From Scenedesmus sp. ARA3 (taxonomy: Eukaryota; Chlorophyta; Chlorophyceae; Sphaeropleales; Scenedesmaceae), in NCBI GenBank assembly GCA_004335835.1, contig RWJK01001462.1:49318-113317 (forward strand): DNA of 64,000 bases. Direction: 5' to 3'. A model generated the notes under the pieces. The model did no database searches and was not told the DNA's origin. It saw nothing but the letters and a program-made list of their open reading frames with translations. The position numbers were made by a program, and so were the translations under genes. Positions 1 through 13,681 of the stretch are shown piece by piece (position 1 is the stretch's first letter; every line of letters starts with the position of its first letter).

Positions 1-3000
1 GTCGTGTGCTTTTGCGCTGCTGCAGCTGTCGCTGCTGGACACGCAGCGGGTGTGGCAGCAGAGCTTCACCGCCTGGTGTGATGCACTACACCGCAAGGTC
101 ACAGCAGTGCAGGTGGGCTGCGCCTGGCAACACAATGCGCTTCCTGCCGCTACTGCTGATGGCTATGAAGGTTGTTGACTATGTGCTGTCAGCAAAGCGT
201 GCAGCACAGCTACATGACAATGCAGTTTTCCTGGAGGGATCGCACTGATGGTGGTTGTCAACTGCAGCTTCTGTTGAACTGCAGGTGGTGCTGGAACCCC
301 ATCACATAATCTGCTGTGTCTTGCTGCTGCAGGTGGCACAAGCCCTGCAGGCCAACATGCTGCGGCGCTGTGTGCAGCACTGGAAGGCGTGGGTGGACCA
401 GCGCGTGGACTGGCGCAGCTTTGGGGCCCAGGTTGTGCAGCATATGACGCGCAGCAGGTGCGCTGACAAGCATTACGACGGCGTTGATTAATCGGTGTGC
501 TGGTGCATGTGTATGTAAGGCACCGTCGCTGAGCCTGCTGTGTTCGGTCTGGTTGTCTCTGGCACATCTTCACATGTCGGCAGTACGGAATAATCTTTGT
601 TTGATTGAATTGTTCTTGCTGGCCGTTTTTCCTGCAAAAAGGGTGTCTACCATGGTGCAGCGCTGGCACATCAGCGCAGCACGCAGTGCAGTGACGCGCC
701 AGCTGCTCGCCGGCTTTCTGCACCAACAGCATCAGCGGCAGCTGGCTGCACACTTTGGTGCCTGGCGGCAGTACCTGAAGCGGCGCGTGGCCAAGCGCAT
801 GAACGCGCTGTCTGCGCTGCTGCACTGGGAGCAGGGCCTGCTGCGCAAGGGGCTGCTGGTGTGGGTGCAGCGCACGCTGGCGTGGCGGTGGAGGTGAGCC
901 AGCTGAACAAACATCTTGCAAAGGTGCTGCTGGCGTGCCTGCTGATGCAGAAGCTAGCGCAAGCAGTGCCTGCGGTCTGTGTAATGTATGGCGTTGACCA
1001 GCTGTGTATTATGATGCCTTTGCTGCTGCTGCTGCAGGCGCATGCGGCAGCTGCGTGCCGACTCGTACAGGGCGCTGCGGCTGCTGGACCTTGCGCTCAC
1101 AGCCTGGACCAGCGTGTGGACAGAGAGCCAGGAGCTGGCTCAAAAAGCTGCCTTCTTCCTGGTAGGGCGGCAGGCGGAGCTCAAGGTGCTGGTGCTGCGG
1201 GAGTGGCGGGAGCAGGCTGTGCGGCTGAAGCTGAAGCGGGAGCGGCTGGAGATGTGAGTTGATTGAAGGCTGCTGCTGCTCATGGCTTATTAGCCCTGCA
1301 TGTGATAGGCTGTCTGTAACTCTCAAAACAATTACAGCAAGGAGCTTGTCTGACAATGACACCTACTGCCGTGCCCCTGCAGTGCCGGCCTGCACAGCAG
1401 CCTGACGCGGCAGCAGCAGGTGCTGGCCTCCTGGCGCGTTGAGGCTGCCCGCCGCATCCGGCTGCGCGAGCTGGTGCTGTCGAGCCTGCAGCGCTGGAGC
1501 CACCTGGCGCTGTCGCGCGCCTTTGAGCAGTGGAAGCACTGGGCACTGCACAGGGCTGCGCTGCAGCGCAAGGCGCGCGCGGTGATGTCGCTGCTGGCTG
1601 GCCACACACTGCAGTGGTCTTTCAGCATGATGAGGTGAGCTGGCTCTATACACAGCACAAGTAGATGGAATGGTTGTGCAGCTGCTGCATCCAGGTTATG
1701 GATAAGGTGCGCTTGCAAGCCCTGCTGCAGGTCAATCTGCCGTTTGGGCAATGGGCATCGTGACTTCCGGTGTGTGTGCTGATCAACTGAACTCTGCCGC
1801 AGGGAGCATGCGCTGCGCAAGCGCCGCACCCGCTCCGCCCGGCACTACCGGCAGCAGATGCTGGCGCGTGCAGTGCTGCAGGCCTGGCGCCAGCTGGCGT
1901 CTGACAGCCGGGACTTCCGGCACGTGCTGCAGAGCGTGGGGCGGCGCATGCGGGAAGGGCTGATGGTGGAGACGTTTGGCGCGTGGCGGGACATGGTGGT
2001 GGCCAAGCAGTGGAAGACAGCAGCTATGATGAGGTGCGGTTTGTATTTATTAAAGAGTGTCTGGATGTACACACCGTATCTGACTAGATGTGGGCGACAG
2101 CTGGTGACAGCTTGCCGATGTACAGCTGGAAAAAAGTGTGCGATTGGGTGTGCATTGCTCCCTGTTTTTCCTGTGTTCCTTTGCTTGCGTGTCCTTTGCT
2201 TTGATTGTGCTGAAGCTGTATGCTGAGCTTTGCTGCGATGCATGTGCAGGGCGCTGATGCTGTGGGGTGGCAGCCGCAAGCGGCTGTGCTTTAAGACCTG
2301 GCGGCAGTGGGCAGCGCTCAAGCAGGGCAGGCGGGGGGCGCTGCGGCAGGCCCTGCACCACTGGCAGCACCTGTACCTGTCGCAGGCAATCATGGGCTGG
2401 CGATACCACACCCAGCGTGCCGAGGTGTGCGCTGGTGAAGCCTGAGGCTGCGTACAGCAGGAAGCAATTGTTGCTTGTTTACATCCGTATGCCTGTTCAC
2501 TGCATTCTCTACGTAGCACGCCAGCAACCACATGTTCAACACAAAGTTCACGTGCTTCTTCGGCTTGACATTTGACTTGCTGGCCTGCTGCAGGTTGCTC
2601 GCACCGTGCTGAGTCATTTCCGCATGAAGCGGCTGCGGCTGGCCTTCAGCACCTGGCACGCCTGGCAGCAGCGCAAGGCGTGGCTTGCAGCTGTTTTTGA
2701 CGAGCTGCAGGGCAGGGGCCACAAGCAGGTGTGAATGCTTTGGACAGCGTGCTGGTCAGTCAACCCACTAGCTGCTTTGCTTGGCAGTGACACCATGCCG
2801 TCATTTGCAGGCCTGGAGTCATCGATTTGCTCACCGCTCAACTTGACAGACTCAAAGGCACGCATTTGTTTTGCTTCCGCCATGCAGATCTTGCAAGTGG
2901 TCTGGAACGCATGGCGTGCATTCCTGCCCCGCAGCCAGACCAAGCGCCGTGTGCAGAGCCGCGCGCTGCTGTTCTGGCAGCACAGGCTGCGCGCCGTGTG

Positions 3001-6000
3001 CTTCTTCTCCTGGCAGGACTATGCTGCCTCCAGGCTGCGCAAGCAGCAGCAGCTGGTGACGGCGCTGCTGCATTGGGAGCAGCGGCTTGCTGGCGGTGCC
3101 TTTAAGGCCTTGCGGCAGGCCGCTCAGCTGCAGGTGTACAGGCGGCATGTGGTGCAGGTCATGAGCAGCAGGATGAGCAATGGCCTACTGTTCAAGACCT
3201 TCTCATGCTGGAGGTGAGCTCTGCAGATCTGTCTGCCGTGCACCATCCTGTTGACCTGCATCGCCGCACCCGTTGATGGCAGCAAGCCACCATGAGCGCA
3301 GCTGCAAGCAGATGCCTCGATTGGCTGCGCTGATATAGTGCTGCTGCTGCTGTCTGAGTTGCAGGGACTTGGTGCTTGCTAAGCACGCTCGGAGGGAGCA
3401 GGCATCAGCAGCGCGGGGTCGTTGGGTGCGCCTGCAGCAGCGGCGGGTGCTGCACCACTGGCGGCTGGTCGCGCATGACGAGCGTGTCACCCGGAAGGTG
3501 AGGGCTGCTGCGAGTACAAGCGCAATACCAGCCATCAAGCTGCAGACATGTTTGGTTAGGGTCTAGTTGAATCCATCACCCGATGCTTGTCATCAGCACG
3601 GGCTGCTTGAACCTGTGTGCGACGTCTGATCAAGTTGCCTTGTATGGTAATTTGCCTGCAGGTGATGCAGCACTGGCAGTATGGCCTGCTGGCACGCGCT
3701 TTCACGCACTGGAAGGACGCTGTGCTGCTGCGCCAGCAGTATGGCATCATTGTGCGCATGGTGGGCGGCAGCGTGAGCAAGCGGCTGCTGTGGCAGGCAT
3801 GGACGGCTTGGCGGGTGAGTGGTCTGTGCAATAGCTGTGAAAGCTCTGCGCTGCTTAATGTGTGGTGGACTGGCTTTCCGCCTTGATGTGCAGAGGTCAG
3901 CAGCAGCATGTGCATGCAGCTGATGGCAGGCCTAGACTGCTCGATACCAGAACAAGGGCGGTGCATTTGTGCTTCTCCGTCATGTAGTTTCATAGGTGTA
4001 TTTGTTGTGCAATGCAGGAGGTCATCGACCTGCGCCACCAGGTGTCAGGCCGCCTGCGTGGCGTTGCGGCACGCATTGCACACGCTGACCTGGCACGCGC
4101 CTGGGACGCCTGGCGGGAGCGCGTGCTGCTGCGGCAGATGGCTGCCATGGCTGTTGCGAGATGGAAGGCTGGCACTGCGGCAGGGTGAGGAGCGGCTTAG
4201 GTCTGAACCACCGCACCGCACACGTTGCCATGCATGCTAGCAGCAGCACACAACTCTAGTTACTCCGGTTGGTGAGTGCAGTTGGATCGCTTTGTGCGAC
4301 ATGAGTTTAGCAACGGAAGAAGTGCCAGAAAACATGCATCCTGATGGGCTATTCAGGAATTTAGTTTCGTGCTGCTTTGGACACATGAAAAACAGCTCTC
4401 TGACAAGCAAGCAGCTGGAATATGGGATGTAATGGTGAATCAGCTCGGTCTGTTTGCCGCCGCCTGTGCAGGTGCTTCAGGTCGTGGCGGCTGTGGGCAG
4501 CGCAGCGGCGCTCCGCAGCGCACAAGGTGCACCACGTCCGCAGCCGTGCTGAGCAGCGGCTGGCGAGTGCTGTGCTGCAGGAGTGGGCAGAGCTGGCATG
4601 GGAGCTGCCACGGGAGCGCAAGGCGGCTGCACTGCAGGTGAGCTCGGTTGTGATGGTGTAAAGGCAGCAGCTGGCCTTATGCTGATGCAACATGCAGTAT
4701 TGCCTTTGCCTGACACCATTATGCTACAAGTGGTGTGGTGATCAATCGCCCAAAAAAAATAAGAAAGCAATTATAAAAATGTGTAAGATGCTTCCTGGGC
4801 AAACCTCGGCCTTTATGCGTGGTGTCGCTGCTGTGCTGTTGCTCTATCACATGTAAAGAGCGACCCTATCATGTTACATGGGTGTGTGCTGCTGCACCCT
4901 TGCAGGAGGTGTGGCTGCTGCGCCGTGCGTTGTGGGGCTGGCGCGACTGGCTGCGCCTGCGCGTGCGTTGGCGCCAATTTGACGCTGCTGTTGCCACCCA
5001 CTGGACAAACCTGCACCTGTCGGCAGCCTGGCGGGCATGGCGAGGCTGGCAGTTGCAGCGGCAGCAGAAGCGCCAGGCGGAGCTGACAGTTGCGCGCAGA
5101 TGGACCAACCTGCACTTAGCAGCAGCCTTGCAGGCTTGGTGGGAGCTTGTCCAAGTGTACCGGCGCCGCAAGGCTGTGTGCGAGACTGTAGCTGGCCGCT
5201 GGCGCAACCTGCACACGGCTGCGGCGTTTGGCGCCTGGCGCTCGTTCGTGCGGCGGCAGGCGGCGCAGCGCAGCGCACAGACAGCAGTTGCTGCCAGATG
5301 GACCAATCTGCATCTAGCCATGGCGTTCGGAGCTTGGCGCGATGCTGCAGCAGAGGCAGCTCTGCGCGCAGAGGCGGCATCAGCATCAGCGCGGCGTCTG
5401 GAGCAGCAGCTGCTTGCTACAGCGCTGTTAGGCTGGCAGGAAGTAGCCACCCGCAAGGCAGCTGTGCGTGTCAAGGGCTCCACAGCGCAGCAGCGCTGGC
5501 GGCTGCAGCAGCTGCGGCGGGGGCTTGATGGCTGGCGAGTGGGAGTGGCATGGCAGGCAGCAAAGCGGCAGGCAGATGCGCACTGGCGGCATGTTGTGCT
5601 GGGCTCGCTGGTGGGCCTGTGGTGGAGCCACACGCAGCGCAAGGCCAGCTATGCAAGGGTGAGTTGGTGCTGCTGCTTCTAAACGTGCCTCGTGTAATGG
5701 GCGTATGCTGCTGTGATGGAACAGAAGGTTGCCAGAAGTTGCACATTGCATATATACCTGTATGTCCCCACCGCCAGAAGTTGCACGTTGCATATATACC
5801 TGTATGTCCCCACCTTCAAGTAATGCACACATAAGTCTCCTTGCTGTCAGATACCTCTTGCTGTGCGCATCATACTCTGACACTGCTGGCTGTGTGGCCT
5901 GTCATGCTCGCAGAACGTGCTGCTGCTGCTCAGCCGGTCAGAGCTGCAGCTGCTGCGCCGCAGCTTCGCCAGCTGGCGCGACTACACAACGTACAGGCAG

Positions 6001-9000
6001 CAGAAGGCAGTGGCAGACGAGTATGCAGCCTCTGTGCGGCTGCAGCGTGCATTTACTGGCTGGTGCCAGCTGGCAAGCCAGGGCAGGCAGCGCGCAGATG
6101 CAGCAAGCAGCATGTCAGCGCGCCTGCAGGCCCGCAGCCGCAGCCAGCTGCTGCAAGCCAGCTTGACCAGCTGGAAGCAGCACTCAGCGTACTACAAGCA
6201 GAAGGCTGCAGCAGATGAGTACGCGCATGCGAAGCTGCAGCAGCGTGTCTTCTGGGGCTGGCTGGTGCTGGCGGCTGATGCGAAGCAGCGGCACACTGCG
6301 GCTGCCAGCATGGCTGCTGGTGTCGCTGCGCGAGGAGCTCATGAGCTGCGGCTTGCGTGCTTCGCTGGGTGGCAGATGCGGGCAGTGCGTACACGCACCG
6401 TCAAGGTGCGCAACAGCTGAAGGAATAGACGCCACCTTGACATACGTCAGCATCTTGTGCCAGAGCCAGCGTTCTGTGCATAGAACTAAGGCATATTGAT
6501 ACGCCCAGGCGCTGCTGACATTGCCGCTTGCCCTCGTCTGCTGCATTTGTTTGCCGATCTTTTGCAGGCGACTGTGATTGCATTCAGCACACGCCGCATG
6601 CGCGGCTACCTGCAAGCCTGGCATGCCCACGCCCGTCAGCGCGCTGGCGCATCCCGTATGCTGCGCCTGCTGCTGGCTTCTACCCTGGCTGATGCATTCC
6701 TGGAGTGGCGTGCTGTGGCTGCTGAGAAAGCGCACTGGCGCAGGGTGAGTGCGGTGCTGAACCATCTTCTTGTAAAGCTCAGCACGTGCATAACAGCTCG
6801 ACTCCCTGGTCTTCAACCCCTTGCTTCATGCGGCGTTCACTAGTACTGGCCCAGGCATGCTTGCAACCTAGTATCTGCCACACTGTGCAGCCGAGCAACT
6901 CCCCTGCCTTGCTTGTTTTGCGCACAACGTTGCACTGAAGGCTCCGACTCATGAACCTGCAGGTGGGCTTGCAGCTGGAGCAGCGCACCCAGACCAGCAA
7001 TGGCAGCAGCGCGGCGCAGCTAGCGCGCACAGCCGTTGCCCGCTGGCAGCACTGGCCGCTGTCCCTTGCCCTCGCCAGCTGGCGCTCCAACACAGCAGAG
7101 CTGGTGCTTGAGCGCACCAATGAGAAGCGTGCCTCTACATTCCTGTACTACGCACTGACTCTGAAGGCCCTCACAGGGTTCAAGTGGGCGGTGCGGGATG
7201 CACATGTAGACAATGCTGCTGGGCAGCACAGGCAGGTGGTGACGAAGCGCTCGGTGCTGCGAGCCTGGCGGGTGGCAGCTCTGTATGTGAAGGTGCGGCG
7301 TGTGACGCAAGCTGTGCTTGGTGCAGCAGTCTGTTGCCTCTGAACGGCTCTGCCAGCCTGCTTCTGCGGTAGGTTTGCAGCGTGTTCTAGTCTGGTGTAA
7401 GGTTGGAGGTTGGCGACCTTGCAACAGTGCAGGATCTGATAGTGCCTGCACCTTGCATACACCTTGGCAGTGCGCCGAATACTAGCAGCAGCCGCAGCAG
7501 CAACACACCACACGCTCAATGTTGTGTTCTGTGGCGGCACATCTGCAGGAAAAGCGGCAGAAGCTGGTGGCTGCCCTATACACCTACTCCTCCAGCCTCA
7601 CCAGGAAGGCCACCCTCGCGTGGCTGCTGTACCTGCAGCACCGGCAAACCAAGGCGCAGCAGTGGCAGCGCGCAGCGCGGCACTACGTGCTGCGGCGCAA
7701 AGCGGTGTGCTTTGGCGGCTGGCTGCGGACGGCACGTTACCTGGTGCCTCTGCGGCGCAACATGGGGCGGCTGCACACCAAGGTGACTTGCAGCACTGAT
7801 ATGGACAGGTGGCTGTTGCTGGTTTGGCTTGTCGGGTTTGGCGCACATCGTCTGCTTCTGCTATGCATCATGCACATCTACTCCTAAGCAAGCCCCAGGC
7901 ATAGATGGTGCCAGGAGCATGCCATGCTGTGCCATCTTACACGTGTGGTTGATGCTGCGCAACTGCACACAGGCAGCAACTTACACGTGTGGTTGATGCT
8001 GCGCACATTTCTCTGCTTGCACTGTTGCAGCGCCAGCAGCAGACCATGCGGCAGGTGGTTGGGGCCTGGCAGCTGCAAGTGTACCGGGCAGAGCTGCTGC
8101 GGCATGCGCTGGCACGCCTGCTGCACAAGCAGCTGGCAGAAGCTTTTGGGACTTGGAGGCAGCTGGCATTGCTGCAGATGCGCAGGCGCTCGCTGCTGCA
8201 CGTGAGTGGAGCTGAGCATTTGCTGATGTGGTCGTCTTGTGCTTGCGTGCCAGCTACCCAACAGTGTCCGGATCCATGAGTAAGCTGCTACAGTGCGGAG
8301 GCTAGATGCCATGCATGCATGTATGTAGCATTGCTAGCACCGGCGCATTCGGTGCAAACGGCTGTGCTGTGCTGCTGTCCGCCTCATGTTGATGATGTTG
8401 ACCTGCCTCATGTTGACATGGTCTGCAAACGGCTGTGCTGCGCTGCTGTCCGCCTCATTGCCAACAGACGGCTGTGGCGCACATCAGCCACCTGCAGCTG
8501 TCACGCGCCTTCAACTGCTGGCGCGAAGCAGCGCAGCAGCTGCAGCAGCTGCGGGCTAAAGCTCAGCTGGTGCTGGCACGCACACTGGAGCGGCAGCTGC
8601 GGACAGCATACGGCTGCTGGAGGGCGTACGTGGCACACAGGTCATGGAAGTATGGGCGCGTTGCGCTGGCAGTGGCGCACTGGCATGGCGCATACTGCAG
8701 GCGTTCGGTGAATGCCTGGAGGGCTTTCAATGAGGTGGGTGGTTATTTGGCTCTGAGAGTCAGCAAGGTCCTCACGTAAAGTGTTGTTACAGTGGGGAAG
8801 GTGCTCTTGGGCGAGTGGTGTCCAGGGGCTGCATCCGCATCTGCTGGCAGCAACTGTGTTGAATTGCTTTGGCATCTTGACAGCTACAGCATGACTCAGC
8901 AACAAACGCACCCTTCCCTCCCACCTGCGTCTTGCAGGAGGCCCGCCGCTTCCAGCAGCTCTCGCAGAACATGCTGGCGGCGCGCCAGCAGGCGCAGCTG

Positions 9001-12000
9001 GCAGCAGCGCTGCACTGGTGGCACCTGCTGGCCCAGGACCTGCATCACCACCGAGTGGTGCTGGCGAGCTTCAGGGCCCGCCGCATGCGCAGGGAGGGCT
9101 ACGCTGTGCTGCAGGAGTGGCGCGAGTGGGCGCACGAGCGGGCACAGGAGCGGCGCGCAATCGTGTGCCACTGGAACAGGCTGTTGGTCACGGTGAGGAT
9201 TGGCAATTGGCTGTGCAATCAACATAGTGGGCTTGCTCACGATGTGGTTACTGCTAAAGACAGCGGGCGCTGGCTGCGGGTGTTAGGCTGCTGTGCCATT
9301 GGAGCAGGCTGCTGGTCACGGTGAGGATTGGCAGCTTGCGGGACACAGAGTGGCTGTGCGATCGATTGATTGGGCTTGCTGATTGAGGTGTTTGCTGCAA
9401 CTGAAAGCAAGTGCAATGCATGGACATTGCATATGCTGCTCTGACATGCCTATGTCAGCGCTTCATTTTAAGCAGCTGCCTGGTCTGTCAAACACAGCGA
9501 CTGTGATTGGCTGGCACTGAATGGTGTGTTGCTGCATCCACTGCAGGCCTTTGGCAGATGGCTCATGGCCCTCGAGGAGGCCCGCACAGAGCGCGCTGCA
9601 CGCATCACACCTGGTTATTGATGGCTGATGCTGACTCGTATGTTGCTGCATGCGCTGCTGTGCAGGCCTTTGGCGGATGGCTCATGGCCCTCGAGGAGGC
9701 CCGCACAGAGCGCGCAGAGGCGCTGCACCCATCACACCTCACAGCACGCGCAGTAGCAGCCTGGAAGCTTGCCATGGCGCTACGCCACCGCAAGCGCGTG
9801 CTGAGCAAGGCCGCGCAGCAGCTGTGTGATGTGTGGAGCTGCCGCAAGGGTCTGCAGCGCTGGATGGTGTTTGCGTACTACAAGCACATGGGGCATGTGG
9901 CGCTGCACTTCAGGATACGGCGGCTGGGCTGTGTCGTGATGCGCGCATGGCACCAGGTGGGTGCCGATGGTTAGCTGCAGGCTTAGAAAGTTACGGTCTG
10001 CACGTTGCAGGCTGAACAGTTGTGAAATTGTCCTCAATGCACTTCCTAACGCTGCCACCTGCATGCCGCTCTGTACTGCAGGCTGCGCATGAGCGTGCTC
10101 AGCTGCAGCAGGCCTCGCTGGAGTGTTGAGCAGAGCTAACACCTCAATGCACTATCATAATGCCGTCTTCAACTAAGCACTTTTTTTGCCTGCGGCCGGC
10201 TCCACTGCAGGCTGCGCATGAGCGTGCTCAGCTGCAGCAGGCCGCCTTGGAGCTCACGCACCAGCTGGCAGTCAGCACAGCTGCCAGCCTGCTCAGCCAC
10301 TGGCAGCAGCTGGCAGCAGCGCAGCGCCACCAGCGGCAGCGGCTGCTGCGCGGCTGCTGGGGCGAGTGGGTGTGCTGGACTGCGCGGCACCAGGTGCGCA
10401 GCCGCGTGCTGCGTGCTGCGGTGCAGCAGCTGGATGCGAAGAAACGCGAGCGCTGCTTCTACACGTGGCGCTGGTACTGCCAGGTGGGTGGTGCCGGCGT
10501 GTAGTGTGTCTCACACCACTCTATATGAACGCATATCATATTGTGGGCCCGTGAAACCCAACTAATCACAACACAGCTGACACTGCAGATGATCGCTGTG
10601 GCGTAAGCTGACTGGGGCTGTCTGCAATACTGCCGTGCTGTGTGCAGGTGCGCGTGCTGCGCAACGTGGCGTTCCAGCACAAGCAGCGCGCCATACGCGA
10701 GGCATTGGCCATTGGGGAGCAGGTGGCACGGCGGCGCCGCGCAGCGCTGCTGGCGTCGACCTTCATGGCCTGGCACGTGCAGGTGAGGCTCGCACAGCTG
10801 TGGCCCGCAGGCGTGCTCAAAGTCTGACTTTGTGAGCTACTCAGGCTTACAGCAATTGCAGCCGTGCACAGCCTTGCACAGCCTTGCTGTCAAAAAGTAG
10901 TTTGGGGTGCCAGCTGCCTGTCACAATGTCGTGTTCATAGCACCTGATGCCAGAGCCACATGTTTAAGTTTGGAATGCTAAGGACAGTTTCTTGCTAAAT
11001 ATTTGTCTGCTACATCACAGCACTAGTGTGCAGGTCAGCAAGAACCGCAAGGTCGCTGAGAAGCTGGCCATCTGAGCCACATGTTTTTTTTTTGCTAACC
11101 TTTGCGCGCTGCGATATCACTGCTTTGCAGGTCAGCAAGTACCGCGAGGTTGCAGAGAAGCTGGCCAGCCTGCTGCACCACAGCCTGGCCACCTGCTTCA
11201 GGGCCTGGCGAGATGCAGCAGATCATGCGCGCGTGGACATGCTGCAAGCAGAGCGCCACGCAGCCACTACCACACTGCGCAAGCTGCTGCCCGCATGGCT
11301 GGATGCAGCAGATGAGCTCAAGCAGCAGCGCGTACAGAATGAGGCTGCAGCAGACAGGATGCACAGGCGCGGTTTGGCAGGCAAAGCCCTGCAGGGGTGG
11401 GCTGAGGAGTGTGCGGTGCTACGGGAGCAGCGCAGCGGCCTGTGGCGTGTGCTGCTGCTGGTGCTGCACGCAGAAAGGACAGCATTGCTGCAGGAGGCTC
11501 TGCAGGGCTGGAGGGAAGCAGCAGCGCAGCAGGTGGCGCTGCGCAGCTGTGTTGCGAGCTTTGTGAACAAGCGGCGGCTGCAGTGCCTTGGGGAGTTTCT
11601 CACGCTGTGGCATCAGTATGCTGCTGCGATGCGGACAGATGGCGCCGCGCTGATCCCTGCTGCGCTGGCGGCGCCATCGCCGGCCGCTGCAGCAGCAGCA
11701 GTGCTTGGCAACAAGGGGCTTGCGAGAGCAGCGATGTCAGCTGCATATGCCAGTGCAGCTGCCAATGCAGGCGCAGCGTATTACTCGGCAGGGCCTGTGC
11801 TGCTGGGTGGCAAGCGGGCCAGCCGCATTGCTGCTGCTGGAGTGGCAGCCAGCATCAACGGGCCAGTGTTTGGCGCTGCAGCAGCATCAGCATCAGCAGC
11901 TGATTATGGTGGGGGTTATGATGATGGCGATGCAGCAGCAGGGCTGCAGCTGCCGCCTGGGGTGCTGCCAGTAACTGGCGGGCCTGGCTCACCGCTGCTG

Positions 12001-13645
12001 GGCCCTCGCACTGCACATCAGGACCGGCGGCTGGCTCGGCGGCTAGCAGCAATGGGAGGCGGCGCTGCTGAGGTGAGGACTTTTGCTTGGGTGGGTTGCT
12101 GGATGGCTGCTGTACAGGACTGCTGTTGTGTGCAGGTCGCCAGACGTGGGAGTGCAGCCAATGAAATGCAAAGGAGCCTGTGAACAAGCTGTGAATAGCA
12201 TACTGCAGCAGCCTTTACATGTCTGGCACAACAGCGTTCCATGCGTGCGGCCTGCTTACCCTGCTGCTGCCACCTGCACTTGCCTTCTCCTGCCACAGGT
12301 TGACACGGGGTCAGATGACGAGCAGCAGCTCTTCGCAAGCCTGCCAGCCACGCAAGCTGCAGCAGCAGCAGCGGAGCGCCGCGACCGACAGCAGCCGCTG
12401 CTGGCGCTCAGCCGCGGCTACAGGCGTCACCGGGTGACGCTGAATGACGAGCGGCAGCAGTACGATGACGCTGCAGAGTCTGGCTCCCCCAGATGTGCCT
12501 CGCCTGGCTTTGACCTGCATTCTGTGGCTGACAGCATGCGGCAGGTGGGTGGCGATGGCAATTGGTGGCAGCAGGGTGCTTGGAACTGCTTGTAACAGCA
12601 TCAGCTGTGTGTTGATCTGCACTCTGTGGCTGACAGCATGCGGCAGGTGGGTGGCGGTGGCTGGCAGCAAGGCTTTGAAACAGCACTATGTTTGTAGCTG
12701 CAAGCTGCAACCCCTCCTTCAGATGTCATGGGTGCACTACTGTGTCCAATGCAGTTTGCATGCTTCGCAAACCGTTGAAAGTTGGCTGGTGTTGAATCGT
12801 ATCCTGCTGTTGACGCTGCTGCTGCTGCAGGCTCACGAGCAGGGTCTGTCCCCCTGGCAGCTGCCCAGCGTGCGCTCCCCGCGCGCCAAGGCAGCACACC
12901 CTACTACCCTCTCACTGGACGAGCTGCACAGCTTCGGGCAGCAGTACCCATACCACCTGCAGCAGCAGCAGCAGCAGGACAGCTTGCGGCAGCAGGGCAA
13001 GAAGACCATGCACCAACAGCAGCAGCAGCAGCAGCAGGGTGGTGTGCAAGTTGTTGGCAGGCCAGGCTCTGCTGGCAGCTGTGCTGACTATCAGCCACTG
13101 CTAGAGCAGCAGCTGAGGCTGCACCAGCAGCAGGCGGAGCTTTGTGCATTCCAGCTGGAGCAAAGGGAGAGGGCCAGGCAGCAGCGCAGCCCTTCACCTA
13201 CCAAGCAGCAGCAGCAGCAGCAGGAGTATTATCAGCATTCTGAGCCTTGGCATGAGTCTGGCAGGGCCAACGGCAACAGCAGCCGCCGCAGCGCAGCTGG
13301 CGCTGCTGCCAGCGCTGCTGGTGCCGGTGATACGCATTGGCCTGAGCGGCGGCAGCATATCCTTGGCGGCTACAGTGCAAGCAGCAGCAGCAGCGCAGGC
13401 GGTAGTGTGAGTGGCAGCAGCAGGGACAGTAGCCCGAGTCGAGCCAGTGCTGCCGCTGGCTCACAGGATGCTGCGGAGCAGCAGCTGCTGCAGCAGCAGG
13501 AGCAGGAGCTCCACCAGCAGCTGTATGGTAGGTGGGCCAACAAGCAAGTGGTGTCATCCCCGCAGCGTCGGCAGCAGCAGCAGCCGGGGCTGCAGCAGGA
13601 GTGGCAGCAGTGGCAGCAGCCTGGCAGCCCTGCTCGTGGACATCC

Positions 13646-13681
<36 letters not shown>

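Noticed and set aside
4869..5642. A 257-codon - strand open frame
   Set aside because: It is the shadow of the SFI1 repeat exon, which has the clear 33-residue period and correct splice phases.
12073..12183. Extra SFI1 exon at 12136-12180
   Set aside because: An acceptor-like CAG is present, but no good donor follows and a stop comes soon. Joining 12072 to 12299 is in phase.
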